Shown here: one piece after another, positions 32,112 through 40,304 of the stretch
How positions within the stretch are numbered: the first letter of the stretch is position 1
Layout of the letters: each line of letters begins with the position of its first letter
Assembly (NCBI GenBank): GCA_016871855.1
Contig: VHBQ01000024.1
Span: 1 to 41,953, forward strand
DNA length: 41,953 nucleotides
Direction of reading: 5' to 3'
Origin: Gemmatimonadota bacterium
Lineage (GTDB): Bacteria; Gemmatimonadota; Gemmatimonadetes; Gemmatimonadales; Gemmatimonadaceae
The notes under the pieces: generated by a model
What the model was told of the DNA's origin: nothing
What the model saw: only the letters and a program-made list of their open reading frames with translations
The model's database searches: none
Program-made: the position numbers and the translations under genes

Positions 32112-32768
32112 TCAGCAGCCTTCCTTCTTCTTCTTCTTCGCCCCCGCCGGTGCCGCCTTGGCCACAGGCATCGAGAGCTTGGGCAGGGCGGCGACGGGGA
32201 CCGCGGCGGCGGAATCGCCGGGCGCCGCCTGCGGCGTGCCGCCAAAGTACCTGCTCACCTCGCGCATCTTGGCAAACTCGACGGTCTGCGCCGGCGTGGC
32301 GTTCTCGGGGATGCGTGGGAAGAGCACGCTGTCCTTCCACGCCTCGAGTCCGCCACGCAGGATGTACACCCCGCGGTAACCCCGGGCCTTGAGCAGCATC
32401 CACGCCTGCGCGGCGCGCGCGCCGTCTTCGGCGTACAGGACGACTTTCTCATTGCGCGACAGCGACGACTCGGCGAGGCCCGCCACCGGGATGTTCTCGG
32501 CCGGGGGGATATGGTACTCGGCATACGCCGTAGCCGGGCGCAGGTCCACGACGCGGAAATCGGCGCGGCCCTGGACGATCCAATCGGCCAACTCGGTGAC
32601 GCCGACCTGGTCGGTCCCCCTGGCCATCTGAATCGCGGCCTCCTTGGTATTCACGCTCGCCGCGGCGCCGCGATACGGATTGGGGCCGACGACGGCCAGC
32701 AGGCCGAGCACGACGGCGACGAGCGCCAGCCGCCGATTCGGCGAGAGGTTCCGGATGAAGTCAACCAT
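32112..32768 (-). CDS. Rhodanese-like protein lacking the active-site cysteine, with a terminal cysteine
   Basis: A 218-residue protein with an N-terminal membrane segment (LALVAVVLGLLAVVG) and a periplasmic rhodanese domain (about residues 50-150). The recognisable parts are FRVVDLRPATAYAEYHIPPAENIP and AAQAWMLLKARGYRGVYILRGGLEAW. The catalytic loop reads VVLYAEDGARAA; the position of the persulfide-carrying cysteine is alanine. The Ala/Pro-rich tail ends in five lysines and EGC, and that final residue is the only cysteine in the protein. It is the last gene of the sulfur operon, starting 2 bases after the YeeE-like gene, so it probably serves sulfur transfer in some form. Confidence 0.85.
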   Translation of the reverse strand: MVDFIRNLSPNRRLALVAVVLGLLAVVGPNPYRGAAASVNTKEAAIQMARGTDQVGVTELADWIVQGRADFRVVDLRPATAYAEYHIPPAENIPVAGLAESSLSRNEKVVLYAEDGARAAQAWMLLKARGYRGVYILRGGLEAWKDSVLFPRIPENATPAQTVEFAKMREVSRYFGGTPQAAPGDSAAAVPVAALPKLSMPVAKAAPAGAKKKKKEGC

Positions 32769-32770
32769 GC

Positions 32771-33370
32771 TCACGCCTCCGCCTTCCGGGCGGCCATTCG
32801 CTTCTCCATCCACTCGGCGCCGGCGAACCCGCCGAGCGCCATCAGCACGACGGCGAAGACGAGGAGGCCGTACGGCAACCCGGTCACCTGCGGCAGGGTG
32901 AGCTGGCCGTATCCGGTGGAGTTGTAGAAGCCGGCGATCAGGGGATAGGCCTCATTGAAGCCGATGATGCCCGCGAAGAGGCCGACGAGGAGCACCATCG
33001 CGTCGACGCGCCCGGTAGCGACGCCCACGCAGGCGGTGCCGGGGCAGTAGCCGCCGATGACGAAGCCGAAACCGAGCACGAGCCCGCCGATTATCTGCGG
33101 GACCAGGAACGTCGGCGTCAGGTAGACGAGGGAGAGATCCATCACGCCCAGCGCGGAGAGCCAGTAGACGCCGAGCATCGCCGTGACGATGGCCGTGAAC
33201 ATCACCTTGAAGACGGTGAGGTCGGTGAAGTAGAACTGCGCGGCCAGCTTTCGCGCGCTGTTGAAGCCGGCGCGTTCGAGGAAGAAGCCGAAGCCGATGC
33301 CGACGAGGAAGGCGACGACGAGGCTGAGGTTCTCGCCGAACATGCCGTACTTGAAGAATGGGGCCATCAT
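32771..33370 (-). CDS. YeeE/YedE-family transporter subunit (sulfur uptake), first half
   Basis: A 199-residue membrane protein with about five helices. The family signature FVIGGYCPGTACVGVATGR at about residues 105-123 has two cysteines of the type that relay thiosulfate or sulfide in TsuA (YeeE). The N-terminal GIGFGFFLERAGFNSARKLAAQFY is also typical. YeeE/YedE members move thiosulfate or related sulfur species across the inner membrane. The ATG at 33370 overlaps the stop of the preceding gene (ATGA), which fixes the start. Together with that gene it forms a split pair, as in PmpA/PmpB-like systems. Confidence 0.88.
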   Translation of the reverse strand: MMAPFFKYGMFGENLSLVVAFLVGIGFGFFLERAGFNSARKLAAQFYFTDLTVFKVMFTAIVTAMLGVYWLSALGVMDLSLVYLTPTFLVPQIIGGLVLGFGFVIGGYCPGTACVGVATGRVDAMVLLVGLFAGIIGFNEAYPLIAGFYNSTGYGQLTLPQVTGLPYGLLVFAVVLMALGGFAGAEWMEKRMAARKAEA

Positions 33371-33888
33371 GTCCACTGCCTCCGCATCAGGTAGGCCAGT
33401 CCGTAGGCGCCCACGAAGACCATGATCATGAACGCCCAACTGCCGGCGTTGAGCAGCGCGCCGCCGGTGAGGGCCTGGCCGCTGGTGCAGCCGCGCGCGA
33501 GCTTGGCGCCGACACCCATCAGGACGCCGCCGATGAGGGCGAAGATGAGCCGGTTGCGCACGCTGATGCGCGGCCCCTTCTCCACCGTGCGCGTCACGCG
33601 GTGCGCGAACATGCCGGAGAGCCAGCCGCCGACGAAGACGCCGAGCACCTCAAAGACCAGCCAGTCCTTGAACGGCGTGGTGCCTTCCTTCAGGTACTCG
33701 GCATACGCGGCGTTGGCGGCGACGTGGCCGGGGGCCACGGCGTCAACGCCAGCGGTGATCGTGGAGGCGAAGGCGCCCGAGGCGCCGATCCCGCGCCCCA
33801 TCACCACGAACGAGGCGAGGAGCACGAGGCCGAGTCCGACCCCGGCGACATACGGGTTCATGTACGGCTGGGCAGGTTTGGTTTCCAT
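33367..33888 (-). CDS. YeeE/YedE-family transporter subunit, second half
   Basis: A 173-residue membrane protein with about four helices (YVAGVGLGLVLLASFVVMGRGIGASGAF, WLVFEVLGVFVGGWLSGMF, LIFALIGGVLMGVGAKLARGCTSGQALTGG, NAGSWAFMIMVFVGAYGLAYLM). ARGCTSGQALTGGALL carries the conserved cysteine of the YeeE/YedE family. It is followed by the companion half-transporter with a 4-base overlap and lies 24 bases after psrC. It probably brings thiosulfate or another sulfur compound into reach of the reductase or of assimilation. Confidence 0.88.
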   Translation of the reverse strand: METKPAQPYMNPYVAGVGLGLVLLASFVVMGRGIGASGAFASTITAGVDAVAPGHVAANAAYAEYLKEGTTPFKDWLVFEVLGVFVGGWLSGMFAHRVTRTVEKGPRISVRNRLIFALIGGVLMGVGAKLARGCTSGQALTGGALLNAGSWAFMIMVFVGAYGLAYLMRRQWT

Positions 33889-33912
33889 ACGAGGACTCCG
33901 TGAGGCGACCGG

Positions 33913-34857
33913 TCAGGCCCAGGTGCTGTACTGACCGGCGTAGACGATGACGAAGCGCAGGGTGAGACCGCCGAGCAGCACCAGGATCGGCGCGATGGCG
34001 GTGTGCCGTATCTTGTGGTTGACGGCGAAGAGCTGGATGGCGAGCGGCACCAGAATGCCGAGGCCGATGACGAAGACCCAGAAGACCGGCGCGTAGGGGC
34101 CGTCGAGCAGCAGGCGGACCGCGTCGATATGGACCTTGGTGGACGTCAGCAGGCCGGTGATGAACCCACCGAACACGAAGAGTTCGAGCGTCAGGAAGGC
34201 GTTGTCGGCCTTGGCGAGCATCTCGCGCTCGTAGACGTCCGTCGTGATGAGGTGCACAAAGGCGGCGGCGGCCGAAAGCCCGGAGACGAGGAAGAGCGCC
34301 CAGAGCATCGCGCTGTTCCACAGCGGGCGCGCGCCGAAGGAGCTGAGCAGGACACCCGTGTACATACCCAGCGCGACCCCCAGCACCATGTTCAGGACGC
34401 CGATGTTCCGGATGAGCACGGGGTGCTGGTGCAGCAGGGCGGAGAGCCGGTCGAACAGCGGGATTTTTCCCTTGAACGGCTCGGGAATGCGGATCAGCGT
34501 GTTCACCCAGAGCGCCGGGTAGATGATCAACAGGATCCATGACCCCCACGACATCGGCGACGTCCACTCGAAGGTCGTGTACAGCCGCCAGAAGTAGATC
34601 TTGTGCTCGAGGTCGAGGAAGAGGGCGAACATGCCGCCGCTGAGCAGGGCCAGCGCGATGTACGGCAGGTAGAACGTGGTGAAGACGGTGTGCCGGTAGC
34701 GGTGCTGCAGCACAAAGTAGCCGGAGATGATCATGATCCCGGCGACGAGTCCGCCGAGGAACAGGTAGACCGGGATTTCCCACCCCCAGATGTGCAGCAG
34801 GGGGTCGATCATCTCATTGTGGCGCGTGATGGTGAGTTCTTGCATCGGGGCGCTCAC
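33913..34857 (-). CDS. psrC: NrfD/PsrC-family membrane subunit of a sulfur oxidoreductase
   Basis: A 314-residue membrane protein with eight or nine helices, beginning WGWEIPVYLFLGGLVAGIMIISGYF, the NrfD/PsrC signature. Further motifs are YFWRLYTTFEWTSPMSWGSW and NMVLGVALGMYTGVLLSSF. Subunits of this family anchor the complex and exchange electrons with menaquinol. It starts with a GTG at 34857 that overlaps the psrB stop (GTGA). It forms a complex with the two upstream genes. Reductase or reverse (oxidation) direction cannot be decided from this sequence. Confidence 0.92.
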   Translation of the reverse strand: MSAPMQELTITRHNEMIDPLLHIWGWEIPVYLFLGGLVAGIMIISGYFVLQHRYRHTVFTTFYLPYIALALLSGGMFALFLDLEHKIYFWRLYTTFEWTSPMSWGSWILLIIYPALWVNTLIRIPEPFKGKIPLFDRLSALLHQHPVLIRNIGVLNMVLGVALGMYTGVLLSSFGARPLWNSAMLWALFLVSGLSAAAAFVHLITTDVYEREMLAKADNAFLTLELFVFGGFITGLLTSTKVHIDAVRLLLDGPYAPVFWVFVIGLGILVPLAIQLFAVNHKIRHTAIAPILVLLGGLTLRFVIVYAGQYSTWA

Positions 34858-35393
34858 GTGAGGTAGAAGATGCGCGGCTTCGTGCCCGCTTCCGGCATCA
34901 GCGTATGGTGGCGGCGCGAGGCGAGGAGCGTGCTGACCTCGCTATTCGGGTCGTCCAGATCGCCGAAGTGCATGCAGTGCGTCGGGCAGACCGACACGCA
35001 GGCCGGATCAAGCCCCTCCTCGACGCGATGGATGCAGAAGGTGCACTTCTCGGCGTAGCCCTCAGGATTGATGAAGCGCGCGCCGTACGGGCAGGACGCG
35101 ACGCACGCCTTGCACCCGATGCACTTGTCGTAGTCCACGAGCACCACGCCGCCGACGTCGTGCACGTGGCTGGCCCCCGTCGGGCAGCAGTACACGCACG
35201 GCGGCGCATCGCAGTGGTTGCAGCGCTCCGAGCGGATCTCCATCTGCAGGGTCGGGAACTCGCCCTGCACATCGTACGCGATCCAGTCGCGATTGAAGCC
35301 CTCGGGAACGTTGTTCTCCGTCTTGCACGCGACCACGCAATCCATGCAGCCGACGCACCGGACGGTGTCGATGACCATGCCGTACCTAGACAC
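34854..35393 (-). CDS. psrB: 4Fe-4S dicluster electron-transfer subunit
   Basis: A 179-residue ferredoxin-like subunit with four cysteine clusters: CVGCMDCVVAC, CNHCDAPPCVYCCP, CIGCKACVASCPYGARF and CTFCIHR followed by CVSVCPTHC. They give the usual four 4Fe-4S centres of the PsrB/PhsB/DmsB group and link the catalytic subunit to the membrane subunit. The GTG start at 35393 has GGAGG six bases upstream and overlaps the psrA stop by 8 bases. It lacks its own signal and would travel with the Tat-exported partner. Confidence 0.94.
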   Translation of the reverse strand: MSRYGMVIDTVRCVGCMDCVVACKTENNVPEGFNRDWIAYDVQGEFPTLQMEIRSERCNHCDAPPCVYCCPTGASHVHDVGGVVLVDYDKCIGCKACVASCPYGARFINPEGYAEKCTFCIHRVEEGLDPACVSVCPTHCMHFGDLDDPNSEVSTLLASRRHHTLMPEAGTKPRIFYLT

Positions 35394-37593
35394 GGGTCGC
35401 CTCCGGTTCGAGGGTGACGAAGTTCACGTTCATCCCGGTGCCGCCCATGAGCGGGTCCGTGGCGTAGCGCGTGACGAGCTGGCTGTCGCTGGCTCCCTTG
35501 AGGTAGGTATGCCGCAGGCCCTTGGCCGTATGCCCGAAACCGTGCACCATGTACACGCAGTCCGGGCGGATGCGCTGGGTCGCCTTCACCTTGATGCGGT
35601 TGCTGAGGACGTTGTCCTGATTGCGCAGGCGCACGTACTCGCCGGATTTCAGTTCGAGCCGGCGGGCGACATCGGCGTTCACCCAGATCTCGTTCTCGTC
35701 CATCATGTCGGCGAGCACCCGATTGGTCTGCGTGCGGCTGAACGTGTGCACGGGTGAGCGCCCGAACAGCAGGCGGAAGGCCCCGGGTGGCGGCTCCTCA
35801 TGCTTGCGATAGACCGGGACCGGGTCGAACCCGGCCTGCTCCAACTGCGGCGAATAGAACTCAATCTTGCCGGACGGCGTCTCGAAGGTGAGCGGCACAC
35901 CGTCGGCGGCGTAGATGGGCGCCGCGGCGCCGCGGAGGATGCCCTTGGCCTTGAGCTCCTCATAGCGCAGTCCGGCGGCCGTCAGCCGGTGGGCGAAGTA
36001 CTCCTCGATGTCCTTCCACGGATAGAAGTGGCCGAGGCCCAGCGTTTCGGCGAGGCGCTTGGCCATCCACCAGTTCGGCTTCTGCTCTCCCGGCGGCTCG
36101 ACCACCGGCTGGCGCAGGGCGACGAACGGCTCCCGGAAGAGCTCGACGTTCAGGTCGTCGTGGCGTTCCAGGTAGACCGACTCGGGCAGCACGACGTCGG
36201 CCCACCCGGCGATCTCGCTCGGCACCACGTCAATGACGACCAGGAGGTCGAGGTTCTGGATGGCCTTAATGGTCTCCTGCTCATTGGGAAGCGCCTGCAG
36301 CAGATTGGTCGCGTAGACGAACCACCCTTTCACCGGGTACGGCTTGCCGGTGATGGTCGCCTCGCGAATGCCGGTCGTGATGGTCTCGTGGGCAAACGGA
36401 TAGCGATGGTCCGGGTTGTCCACCTTCGGACGGGCCGGCTTGGGATACGCAGGATACGGATAGGCGGGGACGTCCATGCTCGCCGGCGTATAGAAGCCGC
36501 CCTTGCTTCCCCAGGAGCCGAGGAGCGCGTTGAGGAGGGCGATGGCGCGGCTGCGCTGGGCGTCGTCGCCATACCAGGTGGCATGCCGTCCGGGATGGAC
36601 AAGCGTGGCGGGCTTGTGTCGCGCCATCTCGCGCGCGGTGGCGCGAATCACGTCCGGCGCAATGCCCGTCTCGGGGTAGGCCCACTCCGGAGTGAATGTC
36701 GCGAGCCGCGCGGCGAACTGCTCGAAGCCGAATCCGTGCTTGGCGACATATTCCTTGTCGTACAGCCCTTCCTGCACGAGGACGTGCATCCAGGCGAGCA
36801 GCAGCGCGAGGTCAGTCCCCGGCTTGATCGGCAGATAGTGCTTGGCCTTGCCGGCCGCGATGGAGAAGCGCGGATCGGCGACGATGACCGTCGCCCCGTT
36901 GCCCACGGCGTCGGCGAACTCCTGCACCTGCGAGTTGTGCATGTTCTCGCCGAGGTGACTGCCGATGAGCACGAGGCACTGGGCGTTCTTGATGTCGGTG
37001 CGCTCGGGCGAGCCGATGTCCTCGCCAAAGGTCAGACGGAAGCCCGTGTCGCGGGGGCCCCGGCACTGCGCGAAGGACGGCGCGGCCATGTTTGGCGTGC
37101 CGAAGGCCTTCAGCGTGTGCTTGAGGAAGTTGCCGCCGATGCCGTGCGAGAAGAGGGCCACGGCCTCGGGGCCGTGGGCCGCCTTGATGGCGTGCATCTT
37201 CTTCGCGATGTATGCGAAGGCCTCGTCCCACGAGACTTCGTGCCACGCGTCGCGCCCGCGGTCGCTGCGGCGGATGAGCGGCCGGCGCAGGCGGTCCGGG
37301 TCGAAGTGCGCGCCGACGCCGCCGGTGCCGCGCGGGCAGAGGCGACCGCGGCTCAGCGGGTCGTCCGGGTTGCCCTCGATCTTCCAGAGCACGCCGTCGC
37401 GCACCGAGGCGATCGCGCCGCACTTCCAGAAGCAGATGTCGCAGGTCGTCGGGATGCGCTGCACGCCCGTGGCGGGGCGCTTCGCGGCCTGCGCGGGAGT
37501 GACCGAGTGTTTGGAGAGCACGGCGGCCCCGCTGGCCACCGTGACCGTCGCCGCCGAGATCTTGAGGAACTTCCGTCGGGTGAAGGAACTCAT
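35386..37593 (-). CDS. psrA: Tat-exported molybdopterin oxidoreductase, thiosulfate/polysulfide reductase type
   Basis: A 735-residue catalytic subunit. A Tat signal (FTRRKFLKISAATV) starts the protein. The 4Fe-4S motif CDICFWKCG with a fourth cysteine 27 residues on (RLCPRG) follows. Molybdopterin-binding stretches include CLVLIGSHLGENMHNSQVQEFADAV and VVIDVVPSEIAGWADVVLPESVYLERHDD. A cysteine in FAQCRGPRDTGF sits where PsrA/PhsA enzymes bind molybdenum, so a thiosulfate or polysulfide substrate is favoured over DMSO or nitrate. It is the first gene of a six-gene operon and is divergent to a multiheme cytochrome gene. Tetrathionate or arsenate reduction is a less likely alternative. Confidence 0.9.
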   Translation of the reverse strand: MSSFTRRKFLKISAATVTVASGAAVLSKHSVTPAQAAKRPATGVQRIPTTCDICFWKCGAIASVRDGVLWKIEGNPDDPLSRGRLCPRGTGGVGAHFDPDRLRRPLIRRSDRGRDAWHEVSWDEAFAYIAKKMHAIKAAHGPEAVALFSHGIGGNFLKHTLKAFGTPNMAAPSFAQCRGPRDTGFRLTFGEDIGSPERTDIKNAQCLVLIGSHLGENMHNSQVQEFADAVGNGATVIVADPRFSIAAGKAKHYLPIKPGTDLALLLAWMHVLVQEGLYDKEYVAKHGFGFEQFAARLATFTPEWAYPETGIAPDVIRATAREMARHKPATLVHPGRHATWYGDDAQRSRAIALLNALLGSWGSKGGFYTPASMDVPAYPYPAYPKPARPKVDNPDHRYPFAHETITTGIREATITGKPYPVKGWFVYATNLLQALPNEQETIKAIQNLDLLVVIDVVPSEIAGWADVVLPESVYLERHDDLNVELFREPFVALRQPVVEPPGEQKPNWWMAKRLAETLGLGHFYPWKDIEEYFAHRLTAAGLRYEELKAKGILRGAAAPIYAADGVPLTFETPSGKIEFYSPQLEQAGFDPVPVYRKHEEPPPGAFRLLFGRSPVHTFSRTQTNRVLADMMDENEIWVNADVARRLELKSGEYVRLRNQDNVLSNRIKVKATQRIRPDCVYMVHGFGHTAKGLRHTYLKGASDSQLVTRYATDPLMGGTGMNVNFVTLEPEATRV

Positions 37594-37716
37594 CCTGGCC
37601 TCACATCGGACGCTCCTCGCGCCAGTGCGGGAAGCGGTGTCACGCCTTGACGGTACACGGGCCATCACCCCTCGTCGGTCAGGTAACCTTGCGGAACCTG
37701 TCGGGGAAAGCCGGAA

Positions 37717-37755
37717 AACATGAGGAAATGCCGATATAGTGCTTTACATCATGTT
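37717..37755. promoter_or_regulatory. Possible operator in the psr/cytochrome divergent gap
   Basis: AACATGA (37717-37723) and TCATGTT (37749-37755) form a 7-bp inverted repeat around an AT-richer centre with TATAGT at 37735. It lies near the middle of the 249-base gap between psrA and the cytochrome gene. No full promoter was placed. Confidence 0.35.
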
Positions 37756-37842
37756 GGGGCGGGCGCTATTTGTCGGTGCCGGGCCGGTTGACCGCGCGGA
37801 CCCTGCGCTGCCTATTCCGCCCCGGAGCCTTCCTTCGCGCCG

Positions 37843-39792
37843 ATGCCTTCCCGTTCCTCTCTTGGCTGGTGGCTGGTCCTTGCCGCGGGCGTGACCACGC
37901 TCACGCTGGCGATGGTCGTCCGCTCGCGCGGGCGGGCCCGGGCGACGGTTGCGGCGTCGGCCACCGGCGACGCCGCTCGGCCGTCCTGGGATGCGCCGAT
38001 GGTGCGTGGCCGGCCGGAGGGGTGTCTGGTGTGCCATGCAGGCGTTGCGGGCCTCGACTCGTCGCACGCGCCGGCGCGCATCGGTTGCGCCGCCTGCCAT
38101 GGCGGCGACGTCTCCGCGCGCACGGCCGACGCGGCGCACGCGGGGATGGTCCTCGTGCCCGGAAACCTTGCCGACGCGGCGAGCACTTGCGCTCAAGCCG
38201 GCTGCCACGCCTCGGTGCTCCCGCGCATCCAGCGTTCCATCATGACCACGATGTCCGGCGTGGTCGAGGTGAACCGCCGCGCCTTCGGCGAGCCGCCCGG
38301 CGAATTGCCGCCCCACGTGGGCAGCCTGGGGCAAGGGGCGGCCGACTCGCATGTCCGCCAGCTTTGCGCCTCGTGCCACCTCGGGCAGCAGAAGATCGAG
38401 TGGGGGCCGATCGGCGAGGATGCGCGCGGCGGCGGGTGCAACTCGTGCCACCTCGCCTACGACGCGGAAGCGCTGCGCCAGCTCGAGGCCTACCAGACCA
38501 CCGTGCCGGCGATGCGCACAAACATCCCGCTGCGCCATCCGTCCTTCACGGTCGCCGTTGGAAACGGCTACTGCTTCGGCTGCCACAGCCGGTCGGGGCG
38601 CATCTCCACGAGCTACGAAGGCTGGCACGAGTTGCGCGACGCACCGTCCACGGCCGCGCTGGCCGCAGACGCCGCGACGCCGCGCCCGCGCTTTCGCGAG
38701 CTCGCCGACGGGCGCGTGTTCACCCGCGTCACGCCGGACGCGCACCAGACGCGCGGCCTTGACTGCATCGACTGCCACACGGCCGGCGAGGTGATGGGCG
38801 CCGGCAAGGTCGTGACCCACGCCCGCGAGCAGGTCCAGATCCGCTGCGAGGACTGCCACGCGCGGCGCCTCCCGTCCGTGTCGCCAGCGCACGCTGACGC
38901 GGAGACACAGACGCTGCTGACGTTGCGCAACTGGCACTTCCGGCCGGGCGAGCGGCTCGGGGTCGCGGCGTCGGGGGCGGTGCTCTCCAATGTCGTGCTG
39001 TCGGCCGACTCCACCGCTCGCCTGCGCCGCAAGCGCACCGGCGCGTGGTCGCCGCTGCGTCCGCCGACTCCGTCCTGCACGCGAGGCCGCGGCCACGCGC
39101 GGCTCTCCTGCACCACCTGCCACACGGCCTGGGCCCCGCGCTGCGCGACGTGCCACACGGCGTTCGATCCGGCCGCGGAGGCGTTCGACCACGTGGACCA
39201 GAAGGACGTGACCGGCGCGTGGCGGGAGACATCGGGACCCTTTGAAGCGGCGCCGCCGACGCTGGGAATTCGCTGGGACTCCACCGACGCAGAGTACCCG
39301 CGCGGCGTGGTGGACACGTTCGTGCCGGGAATGATCATGACGCTCGACCGCAATCGCACAGCGGGCGGCGCTCCCGACACGATCTTCCGGCGCATGTACG
39401 CGCGTATCGCGGCGCACACGACGACGCGGACCGCGCGCACGTGCGCCTCGTGCCACGCGGATCCCGTCGCGCTCGGATACGGGCGCGGTCGTTTGCGATT
39501 CGTTGTCACCGGGCGGACGGGGCGCTGGACGTTTTCGCCGGAGCATGCGGCGCTGTCTGACGGACTCCCGGGCGACGCGTGGACCGGCTTCCTCGCCGCG
39601 CGCCAGGGAATGGTCTCCACGCGCGATGACGTGCGGCCGTTCACGGTGGAGGAGCAGCGTCGCATTCTCGCCGTGGGCGCCTGCCTCACCTGCCACGCGG
39701 AGAACTCGCGCGTGATGCAGCGGGCGCTGGACGACTTCGCGGCGACGCAGGCGCGGAAATCCGTCCGCTGCGCCGAACCGCGATTCGACTAG
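37843..39792 (+). CDS. Membrane-anchored multiheme cytochrome c (up to 12 hemes)
   Basis: A 649-residue cytochrome with an N-terminal anchor (WWLVLAAGVTTLTLAMVV) and a large periplasmic part. I count eleven CxxCH motifs (CLVCH, CAACH, CASCH, CNSCH, CFGCH, CIDCH, CEDCH, CTTCH, CATCH, CASCH, CLTCH) from about residue 61 to 627, plus one CX4CH, CAQAGCH, near residue 112. Each binds a c-type heme. It may pass electrons to or from the divergent molybdoenzyme complex or a terminal partner. It does not match NrfA or Hao by an obvious active-site motif. No other cytochrome is nearby. Confidence 0.88.
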   Translation: MPSRSSLGWWLVLAAGVTTLTLAMVVRSRGRARATVAASATGDAARPSWDAPMVRGRPEGCLVCHAGVAGLDSSHAPARIGCAACHGGDVSARTADAAHAGMVLVPGNLADAASTCAQAGCHASVLPRIQRSIMTTMSGVVEVNRRAFGEPPGELPPHVGSLGQGAADSHVRQLCASCHLGQQKIEWGPIGEDARGGGCNSCHLAYDAEALRQLEAYQTTVPAMRTNIPLRHPSFTVAVGNGYCFGCHSRSGRISTSYEGWHELRDAPSTAALAADAATPRPRFRELADGRVFTRVTPDAHQTRGLDCIDCHTAGEVMGAGKVVTHAREQVQIRCEDCHARRLPSVSPAHADAETQTLLTLRNWHFRPGERLGVAASGAVLSNVVLSADSTARLRRKRTGAWSPLRPPTPSCTRGRGHARLSCTTCHTAWAPRCATCHTAFDPAAEAFDHVDQKDVTGAWRETSGPFEAAPPTLGIRWDSTDAEYPRGVVDTFVPGMIMTLDRNRTAGGAPDTIFRRMYARIAAHTTTRTARTCASCHADPVALGYGRGRLRFVVTGRTGRWTFSPEHAALSDGLPGDAWTGFLAARQGMVSTRDDVRPFTVEEQRRILAVGACLTCHAENSRVMQRALDDFAATQARKSVRCAEPRFD

Positions 39793-39801
39793 CGAGCGTC
39801 G

Positions 39802-40191
39802 CTAGGCGCTTCCGGCCTCAAGCAGAAAGCGCGGGATCTCGCAGGCGAAGCGCTCGCCCCCGGCGGCCTCGAAGAAGTACTCCCCTTCCATGAATCCACT
39901 CGGCCCCTTGAGCACGCAGAAGCTCTGATACTCGTGCACGTGCCCCGGCGGAATCACGGGCTGCTCGCCGACCACACCGTCGCCGGCGACCTCGGTGTCC
40001 TCGCCCACGTCGTCATGAATGTGCCAGCGGCGCGACAGCAGCTGCGCCGCGCGCGCGCCGACGTTCTCGATCCGCACGAAGTAGGCGAAGACGAACTGCC
40101 GTCGCTCCGCCGACGACTGGTCGGGGAGAAACGCCGGCCGCACCGTGATGCGGAAACCGTTCGTGAGCTTGTAAAAGAAGGGCGCCGTCAC
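39802..40191 (-). CDS. apaG: ApaG domain protein
   Basis: A 129-residue ApaG-type immunoglobulin-like protein. Family motifs are FVFAYFVRIENVGARAAQLLSRRWHIHDD, VVGEQPVIPPGHVHEYQSFCVLKGPSGFMEGEY and the C-terminal CEIPRFLLEA. The length matches E. coli ApaG (125 residues). I set the start at the GTG at 40191 because family similarity begins there; no ribosome-binding site is visible and longer in-frame options exist. Its role in bacteria is unclear, with cobalt/magnesium tolerance reported. It is divergent to a TonB receptor and ends 9 bases from the cytochrome stop. Confidence 0.87.
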   Translation of the reverse strand: MTAPFFYKLTNGFRITVRPAFLPDQSSAERRQFVFAYFVRIENVGARAAQLLSRRWHIHDDVGEDTEVAGDGVVGEQPVIPPGHVHEYQSFCVLKGPSGFMEGEYFFEAAGGERFACEIPRFLLEAGSA

Positions 40192-40304
40192 GAAGGGAAG
40201 ATGGCCGGAGCGCGACGCGCCGACAACAATTCCCCCTGGCGCCGCGTTAATCTTCCACCCAACACCGGTCGCTTGCCGTTCGCTCTGCCCTCCCTTTGCT
40301 GGCC

